From positions 31,108,199 to 31,172,198 of the forward strand of contig NC_092231.1 in assembly GCF_036320965.1 (NCBI RefSeq): DNA of 64,000 nt. The letters run 5' to 3'. This document shows positions 46,472 through 56,997 of the stretch, in pieces. A program made the translations under genes and the position numbers. Source of the stretch: Panulirus ornatus. Lineage: Eukaryota > Arthropoda > Malacostraca > Decapoda > Palinuridae. Numbering within the stretch: position 1 is the first letter of the stretch; the number at the start of each line of letters is the position of its first letter. The notes beneath the pieces were generated by a model that saw only the letters and a list, made by a program, of their open reading frames with translations, was not told the DNA's origin and ran no database searches.

Positions 46472-49471
46472 ATGGGAAACAGAAGAAGGAGTCATGCAGG
46501 GAGTGCTCATCCTCCTCTAAGGCTCAGAGTGGGGTGCCTAAATGTGTGTGGATGTAACCAAGATGTGAAAAAAGGAGAGATAGGTAGTATGTTTGAGGAA
46601 AGGAACCTGGATGTTTTGGCTCTGAGTGAAACGAAGCTCAAGGGTAAAGGGGAAGAGTGGTTTGGGAATGTCTGGGGAGTAAAGTCAGGGGTTAGTGAGA
46701 GGACAAGAGCAAGGGAAGGAGTAGCAATACTCCTGAAATAGGAGTTGTGGGAGTATGTGATAGAATGTAAGAAAGTAAAATCTCGATTAATATGAGTAAA
46801 ACTGAAAGTTGATGGAGAGAGGTGGGTGATTATTGGTGCATATGCACCTGGGCATGAGAAGAAAGATCATGAGAGGCAAGTGTTTTGGGAGCAGCTGAAT
46901 GAGTGTGTTAGTGGTTTTGATGCACGAGACCGGGTTATAGTGATGGGTGATTTAAATGCAAAGGTGAGTAATGTGGCAGTTGAGGGAATAATTGGTATAC
47001 ATGGGGTGTTCAGTGTTGTAAATGGAAATGGTGAAGAGCTTGTAGATTTATGTGCTGAAAAAGGACTGATGATTGGGAATACCTGGTTTAAAAAGCGAGA
47101 TATACATAAGTATACTTATGTAAGTAGGAGAGATGGCCAGAGAGCGTTATTGGATTATGTGTTAATTGACAGGCGTGCGAAAGAGAGACTTTTGGATGTT
47201 AATGTGCTGAGAGGTGCAACTGGAGGGATGTCTGATCATTATCTTGTGGAGGCTAAGGTGAAGATTTGTATGGGTTTTCAGAAAAGAAGAGTGAATGTTG
47301 GGGTGAAGAGGGTGGTGAGAGTAAGTGAGCTTGGGAAGGAGACCTGTGTGAGGAAGTACCAGGAGAGACTGAGTACAGAATGGAAAAAGGTGAGAACAAT
47401 GGAAGTAAGGGGAGTGGGGGAGGAATGGGATGTATTTAGGGAATCAGTGATGGATTGCGCAAAAGATGCTTGTGGCATGAGAAGAGTGGGAGGTGGGTTG
47501 ATTAGAAAGGGTAGTGAGTGGTGGGATGAAGAAGTAAGAGTATTAGTGAAAGAGAAGAGAGAGGCATTTGGACGATTTTTGCAGGGAAAAAATGCAATTG
47601 AGTGGGAGATGTATAAAAGAAAGAGACAGGAGGTCAAGAGAAAGGTGCAAGAGGTGAAAAAAAGGGCAAATGAGAGTTGGGGTGAGAGAGTATCATTAAA
47701 TTTTTGGGAGAATAAAAAGATGTTCTGGAAGGAGGTAAATAAAGTGCGTAAGACAAGGGAACAAATGGGAACTTCAGTGAAGGGCGCAAATGGGGAGGTG
47801 ATAACAAGTAGTGGTGATGTGAGAAGGAGATGGAGTGAGTATTTTGAAGGTTTGTTGAATGTGTTTGATGATAGAGTGGTAGATATAGGGTGTTTTGGTC
47901 GAGGTGGTGTGCAAAGTGAGAGGGTTAGGGAAAATGATTTGGTAAAAAGAGAAGAGGTAGTGAAAGCTTTGCGGAAGATGAAAGCCGGCAGGGCAGCAGG
48001 TTTGGATGGTATTGCAGTGGAATTTATTAAAAAAGGGGGTGACTGTATTGTTGACTGGTTGGTAAGGTTATTTAATGTATGTATGACTCATGGTGAGGTG
48101 CCTGAGGATTGGCGGAATGCGTGCATAGTGCCATTGTACAAAGGCAAAGGGTATAAGGGTGAGTGCTCAAATTACAGAGGTATAAGTTTGTTGAGTATTC
48201 CTGGTAAATTATATGGGAGTATATTGATTGAGAGGGTGAAGGCATGTACAGAGCATCAGATTGGGGAAGAGCAGTGTGGTTTCAGAAGTGGTAGAGGATG
48301 TGTAGATCAGGTGTTTGCTTTGAAGAATGTATGTGAGAAATACTTAGAAAAGCAAATGGATTTGTATGTAGCATTTATGGATCTGGAGAAGGCATATGAT
48401 AGAGTTGATAGAGATGCTCTGTGGAAGGTATTAAGAATATATGGTGTGGGAGGAAAGTTGTTAGAAGCAGTGAAAAGTTTTTATCGAGGATGTAAGGCAT
48501 GTGTACGTGTAGGAAGAGAGGAAAGTGATTGGTTCTCAGTGAATGTAGGTTTGCGGCGGCAGGGGTGTGTGATGTCTCCATGGTTGTTTAATTTGTTTAT
48601 GGATGGGGTTGTTAGGGAGGTAAATGCAAGAGTTTTGGAAAGAGGATCAAGTATGAAGTCAGTTGGGGATGAGAGAGCTTGGGAAGTGAGTCAGTTGTTG
48701 TTCGCTGATGATACAGCGCTGGTGGCTGATTCATGTGAGAAACTGCAGAAGCTGGTGACTGAGTTTGGTAAAGTGTGTGGAAGAAGAAAGTTAAGAGTAA
48801 ATGTGAATAAGAGCAAGGTTATTAGGTACAGTAGGGTTGAGGGTCAAGTCAATTGGGAGGTGAGTTTGAATGGAGAAAAACTGGAGGAAGTGAAGTGTTT
48901 TAGATATCTGGGAGTGGATCTGGCAGCGGATGGAACCATGGAAGCGGAAGTGGATCATAGGGTGGGGGAGGGGGCGAAAATTCTGGGGGCCTTGAAGAAT
49001 GTGTGGAAGTCGAGAACATTATCTCGGAAAGCAAAAATGGGTATGTTTGAAGGAATAGTGGTTCCAACAATGTTGTATGGTTGCGAGGCGTGGGCTATGG
49101 ATAGAGTTGTGCGCAGGAGGATGGATGTGCTGGAAATGAGATGTTTGAGGACAATGTGTGGTGTGAGGTGGTTTGATCGAGTAAGTAATGTACGGGTAAG
49201 AGAGATGTGTGGACATAAAAAGAGCGTGATTGAGAGAGCAGAAGAGGGTGTTTTGAAATGGTTTGGGCACATGGAGAGAATGAGTGAGGAAGGATTGACC
49301 AAGAGGATATATGTGTCGGAGGTGGAGGGAACGAGGAGAAGAGGGAGATCAAATTGGAGGTGGAAAGATGGAGTGAAAAAGATTTTGTGTGATCAGGGCC
49401 TGAACATGCAGGAGGGTGAAAGGAGGGCAAGGAATAGAGTGAATTGGAGCGATGTGGTATACCGGGGTTGA
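46472..49471 (+). pseudogene. RTE EN-RT polyprotein, 999 codons, two nonsense codons
   Basis: Starts at ATG 46472, the first ATG in frame after the 5' UTR, and ends at TGA 49469. Stops are TAG at codon 90 (46739, where copies 1, 6 and 7 have a Gln codon) and TGA at codon 108 (46793, Trp elsewhere). EN: N24 in GCLNV, E53 in LSETK, AYAPG 123-127, D160 and N162 in GDLN, D228 in LLDYVLIDR, D255-H256 in SDHYLV. The basic linker spans about 270-470. RT: YKGKG 556, GFRSGRG 603-609, motif A D637 in FMDLEKAYD, RQGCVMSPW 696-704 with one extra Arg (GGC duplicated by a 3-nt insertion), catalytic F-A-D746-D747. The C-terminal domain at about 840-999 has GHMERMSEE and a basic GR.NWRWKDG block. It would nick target DNA and copy its own RNA by target-primed reverse transcription. 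The two stops make it inactive as it stands, unless they are sequencing errors. Confidence 0.93.
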
Positions 49472-49615
49472 CGTGCTGTCAGTGGATTGAATCAAGGCAT
49501 GTGAAGCGTCTGGGGTAAACCATGGAAAGCTGCGTAGGTATGTATATTTGCGTGTGTGGACGTATGTATATACATATGTATGGGGGGGGGTTGGGCCATT
49601 TCTTTCGTCTGTTTC

Positions 49616-49654
49616 CTTGCGCTACCTCGCAAACGCGGGAGACAGCGACAAAGC
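49616..49654 (+). other. RTE 3' terminal box, predicted stem-loop
   Basis: Conserved in all RTE copies here that keep their 3' end, and in variant form in the SINEs. The sequence from TTGCGCTACC to GACAGCGACAAAG can pair CGCT with AGCG and CTCGC with GC..GAG around a loop of about four bases. By analogy with other LINEs it may be the RNA structure recognised by the RT. I folded it by hand only. Confidence 0.5.
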
Positions 49655-49670
49655 AAAAAAAAAAAAAAAG

Positions 49671-49674
<4 letters not shown>

Positions 49675-49706
<32 letters not shown>
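49675..49706. repeat. (TA)n run between RTE copies 20 and 21
   Basis: About 16 TA units following the poly-A tail of copy 20. Confidence 0.93.
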
Positions 49707-49711
<5 letters not shown>

Positions 49712-50333
49712 GGTATGTTTGAAGGAATAGTGGATCCAACAATGTTGTATGGTTGCGAGGCGTGGGCTATGGATAGAGTGGTGCGCAGGAGGATGGATGT
49801 GCTGGAAATGAGATGTTTGAGGACAATGTGTGGTGTGAGGTGGTTTGATCGAGTAAGTAACGTAAAGGTAAGAGAGATGTGTGGAAATAAAAAGAGCGTG
49901 GTTGAGAGAGCAGAAGAGGGTGTTTTGAAATGGTTTGGGCACATGGAGAGAATGAGTGAGGAAAGATTGACCAAGAGGATATATGTGTCGGAGGTGGAGG
50001 GAACGAGGAGAAGAGGGAGACCAAATTGGAGGTGGAAAGATGGAGTGAAAAAGATTTTGTGTGATCGGGGCCTGAACATGAAGGAGGGTGAAAGGAGGGC
50101 AAGGAATAGAGTGAATTGGAGCGATGTGGTATACCGGGGTTGACGTGCTGGCAGTGGATTGAATCAAGGCATGTGAAGCGTCTGGGGTAAACCATGGAAA
50201 GCTGTGTAGGTATATATATTTGCGTGTGTGAACGTATGTATATACATGTGTATGGGGGTGGGTTGGGCCATTTCTTTCGTCTGTTTCCTTGCGCTACCTC
50301 GCAAACACGGGAGACAGTGACAAAAAAAAAAAG

Positions 50334-50337
<4 letters not shown>
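49707..50337 (+). mobile_element. RTE-like LINE copy 21, C-terminal part, in tandem with copy 20
   Basis: Plus strand. It starts at the KMGMFEGIV codons, is open for 145 codons to the stop at 50143, then has the short 3' UTR, the terminal box and an A-rich tail (50323-50337). It is very close in sequence to the same part of copy 20, so the two form a direct head-to-tail pair spaced by a TA run. Confidence 0.93.

Positions 50338-50415
<78 letters not shown>
50338..50415. repeat. (TA)n microsatellite between RTE copy 21 and SINE 4
   Basis: About 39 TA units. It lies between the tail of copy 21 and the tail (T run) of the SINE in opposite orientation. Confidence 0.97.
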
Positions 50416-50424
<9 letters not shown>

Positions 50425-50655
50425 TTCATACTATTCGCCATTTCCCGCATTAGCAAGGTAGCGTTAAGAACAGAGGACTGGACCTTTGAGGGAATATCCT
50501 CACCTGGCCCCCTTCTCTGTTCCTTCTTTTGGAAAATTAAAAAAAAGAAAAGAGAGGGGAGGATTTCCAGCCCCCCGCTCCCTTCCTTTTAGTCGCCTTC
50601 TACGACATGCAGGGAATACGTGGGAAGTATTCTTTCTCCCCTATCCCCAGGGATG
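50416..50655 (-). mobile_element. SINE-like element 4, full length
   Basis: Minus strand: T run 50416-50426 (its A tail), box CCATTTCCCGCATTAGC, GAACAGAGGACTGGACC, a C-rich middle block, GGGAATACGTGGGAAG, and the 5' end at CCCCTATCCCCAGGGAT. About 240 nt, the same structure as 18343-18580. A short TA run at 50656-50675 abuts its 5' end. Confidence 0.85.
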
Positions 50656-50679
50656 ATATATATATATATATATGTATAT

Positions 50680-52995
50680 TCATTTTACTTTGTCGTTGTC
50701 TCCCGCATTCGCGAGGTAGCGCAAGGAAACAGACAAAAGAATGGCCCAACCCACCCACATACATGTGTATAGACATACACATTTACACACGCAAATATAC
50801 ATACCTATACATCTCAACGAGTACATATATATACTCACGCAGACATATACATATATACACATGTGCATAATTTACACTGTCTGCCTTTATTTATTCCCAT
50901 CGCCACCCTGCCACACATGAAAAAAGAACCCCCTCCCCCGCATGTGCTCGAGGTAGCGCTAGGAAAAGACAACAAAGGCCACATTCGTTCACACTCAGTC
51001 TCTAACTGTCATGTATAATGCATCGAAACCACAGCTCCCTTTCCACATCCAGGGCCCACAAAACTTTCTATGGTTTACCCCAGACACTTCACATGCCTCG
51101 GTTTAATCCATTGACAGCATGTCGACCCCAGTATACTACATCCCTCCAATTCACTTTATTTCTTGCATGCCTTTCACCCTCCTGCATGTTCAGGCCGCGA
51201 TCACTCAAAATCTTTTTCACTCCATCTTTCCACCTCCAATTTGGTCTTCCACTTCTCCTCATTCCTTCCACCTCTGACACATATATCCTCTTGGTCAGTA
51301 CTTCCTCACTCATTCTCTCCATGTGACCAAACCATTTCAAAACACCCTCTTCTGCTCTCTCAACACACTCTTTTTATTACCACACATCTCTCTTACCCTG
51401 TTATTACTTACTCGATCAAATCACCTAACACCACATATTGTCCTCAAACATCTCATTTACAGCACATCCACCCTCCTTCGCACAACTCTATCTATAGCCC
51501 ATGCTTCGCAACCGTATAACATTGTTGGAAGCACAATTCCTTCAAACATACCCATTTTTGCTGCTCCGAGATAATGTTCTCACTTCCACACATTCTTCAA
51601 GGCTCACAGAATTTTCGCCCCCTCCCCCACCCTATGATTCACTTCCGCTTCCATGGTTCCATCTGCTGCCAAATCCACTCCCAGATATCTAAAACACTTT
51701 ATTTCCTCCAGTTTTTCTCCATTCAAACTTACCTTCCAATTGACTTGACCCTCAACCCTACTGTACCTAATAACCTTGCTCTTATTCACATTTACTCTCA
51801 GCTTTCCTCTTTCACACACTTTCCCAAACTCAGTCACCAGCTTCTGCAATTTCTCACACGAAACAGCCACCAGCGCTATATCATCAGCAAACAACAACTG
51901 ACTCACTTCCCAAGCTCTCTCATCCACAAGAGACTGCATACTTGCCCCTCTTTCTAAAACTCTTGTATTTGCCTCCCTAACAACCCCATCCATAAACAAA
52001 TTAAACAACCATGGAGACATCACACACCCCTGCTGCAAACCAACATTCACTGAGAACCAGTCACTTTCCTTTCTTCCTACACGTACACATGCCTTACATC
52101 CTTGATGAAAACTTTTCACTGCTTCCTTCTAACAACTTGCCTCCCACATCACATATTCTTAATGACTTTCACAGAGCATCTCTATCAACTCTTATCATAT
52201 GTCTTCTCCAGATCCATAAATGCTACATACAAATATATTTGCTTTTCTAAGTATTTCTCACTTACATTCTTCTAAGCAAACACCTGATCCACACATCCTC
52301 TATCACTTCTGAAACCACACTGCTCTTCCCCAGTCTGATGCTTTGTACATGCCTTCACCCTCTCAATCAATACCCTCCAATATAATTTTCCAGGAATACT
52401 CAACAAATTTATACCTCTGTAATTTGAGCACTCACTTTTATCCCCTTTGCCTTTGTACAATGGCACTATGCAAGCATTCCACCAATCCTCAGGCACTTCA
52501 CCACGAGTCATACATGCATTAAATAACCTTACCAACCAGTCAACAATACAGTCACCCCCTTTTTTAATGAATTCCACTGCAATAGCATCCAAACCCGCTG
52601 CCTTGTTGGCTTTCATCTTCCGCAAAGCTTTTACTACCTCTTCTCTGTTTACCAAATCATTTTCCCTAACCCTCTCACTTTGCACACCACCTCGACCAAA
52701 ACACCTTATATCTACCACTCTATCATCGAACACGTTCAACAAACCTTCAAAATACTCACTCCATCTTCTCACATCACCACTACTTGTTATCACCTCCCCA
52801 TTAGCCCCCTTCACTGAAGTTCCCATTTGTTCCCTTGTCTTACGCACTTTATTTACCTCCTTCCAAAACATCTTTTTATTCTCCCTAAAATTTCATTATA
52901 CTCTCTAACCCCAATTCTTATTTGCCCTCTTTTTCACCTCTTGCACCTTTCTCTTGACCTCCTGCCACTTTCTTTTATACATCTCCCAGTCATTT

Positions 52996-52996
<1 letters not shown>
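50680..52996 (-). mobile_element. RTE-like LINE copy 22, 5'-truncated
   Basis: Minus strand with a long-form 3' UTR, the C-terminal domain with the longer RHAVNGLNRGM-type end, the RT (FADDIALVA block) and the linker, cut at a CA microsatellite at 52997. Several frameshifts (near 51365, 51560, 52190). A three-base loss near 52770 marks this copy. It recurs almost unchanged at 62644-64000, and its 5' part recurs in noisy form at 59045-59330. Confidence 0.9.

Positions 52997-53039
<43 letters not shown>
52997..53039. repeat. (CA)n microsatellite
   Basis: About 21 CA units at the 5' cut of RTE copy 22. In the noisy second version (about 59310-59380) the run is scrambled into blocks of C and A. 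Confidence 0.95.
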
Positions 53040-53041
<2 letters not shown>

Positions 53042-54602
53042 AGCATCAATGGGATGGTGACAAATGTAATAGGAAACCTCTGAAAGATTCTATAGATAAA
53101 TCAGGAAAACAAGTGCTACGAGAAAATAGCAGGTTGCAGTGTGATACTTTAATGGTCTTGATGTTAGTGACAAAAGTTAACCTCATGGAAGACCTTTTGG
53201 GGGTAAGTAGAGTGACCCTTGTAAGACATACCTTCAGGCCTACAGTGAACACTTGAAGGCTAGAAATAGCATATGTTATGCTTTAAAATCATTTAAGTCA
53301 AGTAAAGTACATAGAAATACACCTGCTGCCCTTTTTACAAATATGTAGATGAACCTCCTTACATTATATAAAGTTTTATATTTTGTTACAGTGAAATTTC
53401 CATTTCCCCTGCTACCAACACCGTCACTATATTTTGATTTTATGATGTGTTTGTATTGAAATAGAATATTAATTTGTACTGTATGATAATCTACACTGAA
53501 TTGCAGTACAGTATAACAATTTGTAGTGTATCACCACTGTAAGCATGAAGGAGGTCAAGGGCATAATGGACTGGTATACCATTGTTGTTAACTCTCCTCC
53601 TCTTCCATCACCACCACCACTACCGCTGACCCAACCACCGCAAGCAGCATTACACCAGCACCAGCAAATCATTTCAAAACTGCGGATCAAAGTTATGTTC
53701 ATATTCAAAACAGCTCTTACATGCACTTTTCCTCCAAAGACACAGCACTTTTGATTCACTCATTTTTTTTTTTTTATGAAATTGGTGACAAAGAAAATAG
53801 AAAACTACTGAAAACTTCTAAATATACATGAAGAAAACAAGTACCATGAGAAAACAGCAAGGTGCAGCATGATAAAGTAATAATCTTTGCAGGGTCTTGA
53901 AGTCAGCTGAAGTGTTACTTAGCATGCTTGTTATTGAATGAAAGATCATTAATGTATGAAACACCTCCTTCCTAAGTATATATAAATGCAAAACATTACC
54001 TAGAAGTGCTACAGGTAGCGAACAGCAGTAATGGCCATACTTAAATGGAGATGTAGCCCCCCTCCCTGGAAGAGTAGTACCTACCACCAGGCACTGTTTA
54101 AATTGACTACCATAGACTGCTTGAATATCATATCTAATATAGTTAATGGAACATTATTAATACAATATATCTTGATAGTAATAATGGTCATTAGCCAAGA
54201 TTATATATACAGCAGATAATCACAGTATGAGGAGGTTGGTCAGTTGCCCTTAGGGTATTCCTTTCAGTTTTCATATGTTAAGAACAGGTAATATAAACAT
54301 TACGTATATTTGGTTTAGTGAAGTTTTTAGTTTTTAGAAGAGTACTTTTAAGTTTCTAGAGGTGATTTTATTAGATGTAATGAAATTGGTCTTGGAGGGG
54401 TTCACAAGGGACCAGGAGCATAACCCCTTGGTTAACTTTAGGGGAGTTCAACTTGACAGTCACTGAAGTGCCGGCTCACTACACAGCCATCAATATCCCC
54501 CTCATTGTGTAATTACTTATACAGTAGTGTTAAGTAAATTACATCAGTGTTTGATGCGAGTGTAGTGTTTCATAAAAATGAATACTTAGAAATTTGAAAT
54601 CT

Positions 54603-54693
54603 ATGAGTGCAGTAATTTTTGGCGTTGGATCTGGTCTGGGCCTTGTTTTATCTTCCTCTCGCCACATGTTGTTACTTCAGTCTCTATATCATG
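54603..54693 (+). CDS. candidate small first coding exon, hydrophobic N-terminus
   Basis: ATG at 54603 opens 30 codons and one extra base before a near-perfect donor (ATG|GTAAGT at 54694). An in-frame TGA lies a short way upstream. The predicted start is MSAVIFGVGSGLGLVLSSS, glycine-rich and hydrophobic, like the membrane-inserted N-terminus of a small organelle protein. I cannot name a family. The start context is weak (T at -3). No acceptor or second exon was identified, so it may be chance. Confidence 0.28.
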
Positions 54694-56758
54694 GTAAGTC
54701 ATATAAATCATATATTCTCACATGAGTTGTGTAAACATTTTGTGAGGTTTGTAATCATCATGAATTTTCCATGAGTTGTTAAACACAGATTATGATAAAG
54801 AATCTTGAATTTTGAGTACGTTTGTGGTTTGGTAATTCGTATTCATCAGTGTTTTGATTAGGATAGATCCCTCAGCATAAGCAAATTAGTAAGGTTAACC
54901 TTATTTATTTATAATTGCTTCAAGACCTACATCTTAGTGAGAAAGTTTTCAAATCCTGGTAAGGTTACTAATATCATTGGCATGTCCAGGAATGTAATCA
55001 GTGGTGGTAACCAGTGCCTTGTTTTGTTTAGTGTGAAGGGTCGATGAATAGTCAACACTCCTCTCGACAGATTCATTAACAAATTGTATATCCTGTATAA
55101 ATGATATCTACTAACAAAAGTAAAACACTCCTAACATCCAAATTGAATAGTCTGTCCTCAAACAGAAAAAATAAGTCAGAGGTTGACAGTATACTTGGCT
55201 AGTCATTAGTCACAGGCTGACTGAATCTAGGTAGAACATGCAGCCAGCTGTCTTTTAGGGCTGATGTAAACATGTGTTATTGCATATGATTCTGCATTAT
55301 GCAGACCTCCAATACAATTTTGACCGTCTTGGATCCATACACGGCTTCCAGCTGATCCTTGGATTTTTCTGCTTGTCTTCTCATTGTCCTAGTGCTGTCT
55401 GTGACAGACTACACCATCTCCAGTACTACCACCATCTTCAGACATGACCATGGAAGAACACTAGGTCATCTGTAGATTGGAGAATAACATGTCTCACCAA
55501 GGTAGCTGCTCATAAAGTAGCACTGTTTCTCCATGACTCCACTCTCAGGAAATCAATCTGTCTTCTGTCCATATATGCAGCTGAAATAAAAAAAATGAAA
55601 ATCCTGAGAATACACATTGGTTACATACAGTTTTCCCTTCTATGACTATACATTGTTTCTTTACAATTAAGGACTCTCTCTGTGACTATACTAACTGATT
55701 ACTCAACTTGCAGCCTGACAAATCATATTCAACTTGAACTACTACTTCTAGCTCTGCAGGTGACATATTGTTGACAGATTGTACTGTCAGTTGACACTTT
55801 CACCTAACACAAAAGTTAGCATTTATGACTAATCACTGAAACAAAACTTAAGTTGAACTTTGTTACATACAAAAGAAAACTCAATAGTCTGAGGTAAAGT
55901 TGTTACAAGACTTGCCACTAGTGTTGTATCCACTCATTGTTTAATGCCATTGTGATGCTGGCACTACTCCATGTAATCACAGCCACAGGAAGACAAGGGA
56001 TTTTATGACTCCCAGATTGCTAAGAGCCTGTATGACTAGGTTCTTGGAGCTACTGACATGATCTGTTTACTTGCATCTCTACACCCAAGCTAACTTATAC
56101 TATAAGTAGCATATCAACCAGTCATGTCTTTACCTAATGGTTCACATTGGCCAGTTAGCTCTATGCTCTTGTCTTCCCATGTAGTAGCAGGCTCTCAGAG
56201 TCATTTTCCCCAGATAGTTTGCTAGAAATTGCCTTACTGTCAACACTGATCTTCCATATTACCTACTGCTTTGCATTTTGACTACTACATTGATTCTGTT
56301 ATACTAAGACTCTCTTATGATGGTGTATACTCATATAAGGTAATAGATGCATATGAATTTCCATAAACTCATTACATCATATTACTAGAAACAATATATG
56401 ATAATCCTGTGTAAGAATTTGAAATTAATTCATTGATAAAAGGAAAAATAGTTCAAGTGTGATAATTTTTTTTTCTTCTTTGTTAGATTCCTTAGCAATA
56501 TGTAGCTGATACTGCTTGATGTCATTTACACTCATTGAGCTTTTGAAACAACCTTTCCTTGCCATGGATGATGGGTGACTGAAGAACTCCTGTAATTGTT
56601 TTATAAGGAGACATTAGGCATCTTATGCTACTGCCATAGATCAGCTGAAATTCAACTGTTATTGCAAAGCATGAATAGGAGATTATTATGAGGCCCTTTA
56701 CCAAACAATGTATGTGAAGTCTGTATAAATGATAAAAGATTTGAGAGATTGTATAATT

Positions 56759-56882
56759 ACCTATATGTACAGTACAGGGAGGGAATTCTACACTCATGGG
56801 GTCCCATCTTTTGTGTAAGTACGTATTTGTACAGTGTAGGGAGAGAATTTTACACTCATGGGGCCCCGTCTTTTGGACATTT
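56759..56882. repeat. 62-bp tandem pair
   Basis: GTACAGTACAGGGAGGGAAT at 56767 and GTACAGTGTAGGGAGAGAAT at 56829 begin two similar units, each containing ACACTCATGGGG and CATCTTTTG or CGTCTTTTG. Period 62 bp. Confidence 0.88.
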
Positions 56883-56997
56883 CCTACTTTTGAATAACCT
56901 TTTAAACTTCTGTATGCAGTCCACATATACCCATCCTTTGTCAGTTTATTCTATTTTTCCACCACTATTATAGTGTAAAAGTACTGTACTTCATTTA

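Larger units (their letters stand above)
46349..49674 (+). mobile_element. RTE-like LINE copy 20, full length and nearly intact
   Basis: The reference copy of this family in the window, about 3.3 kb. The 5' UTR is 46349-46471 (TATCCCTTGGGATAGGGG, then CTTCCCACGTATTCC and a G-rich block). The single long frame is 46472-49471, the short-form 3' UTR is 49472-49654 with the box GCGCTACCTCGCAAACGCGG, and the poly-A tail is 49655-49674. A partial second copy follows after a TA run. The intact ends, the poly-A tail and the almost open frame mark it as a recent insertion. Confidence 0.96.
53041..56997. other. mostly unique sequence, intergenic or intron
   Basis: AT-rich single-copy DNA. Parts of 53050-53200 and 53780-53920 resemble each other loosely (AGAAAACAAGTACCATGAGA-type segment), which suggests an old repeat. 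A possible small first coding exon lies at 54603-54693, and a 62-bp tandem pair at 56759-56882. No long gene is seen. 52745-56192 recurs in noisy form at 59045-62643. Confidence 0.5.

Noticed and set aside
46076..50415. CRISPR-like spaced repeats
   Set aside because: The repeats are TA microsatellites and LINE copies of very unequal length. There are no short direct repeats with uniform spacers, and the DNA is eukaryotic.
50416..50655. tRNA or 5S RNA gene in the GC-rich SINE
   Set aside because: I see no cloverleaf, no A and B boxes at proper spacing and no T-run terminator in the right place; the sequence is explained by the RTE 5' end plus the 3' box.
56522..56926. 134-codon minus-strand frame with repeated PHECK/PMSVEF segments
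   Set aside because: It is created by the 62-bp tandem pair. There is no start context, splice signal or family match to support a gene.
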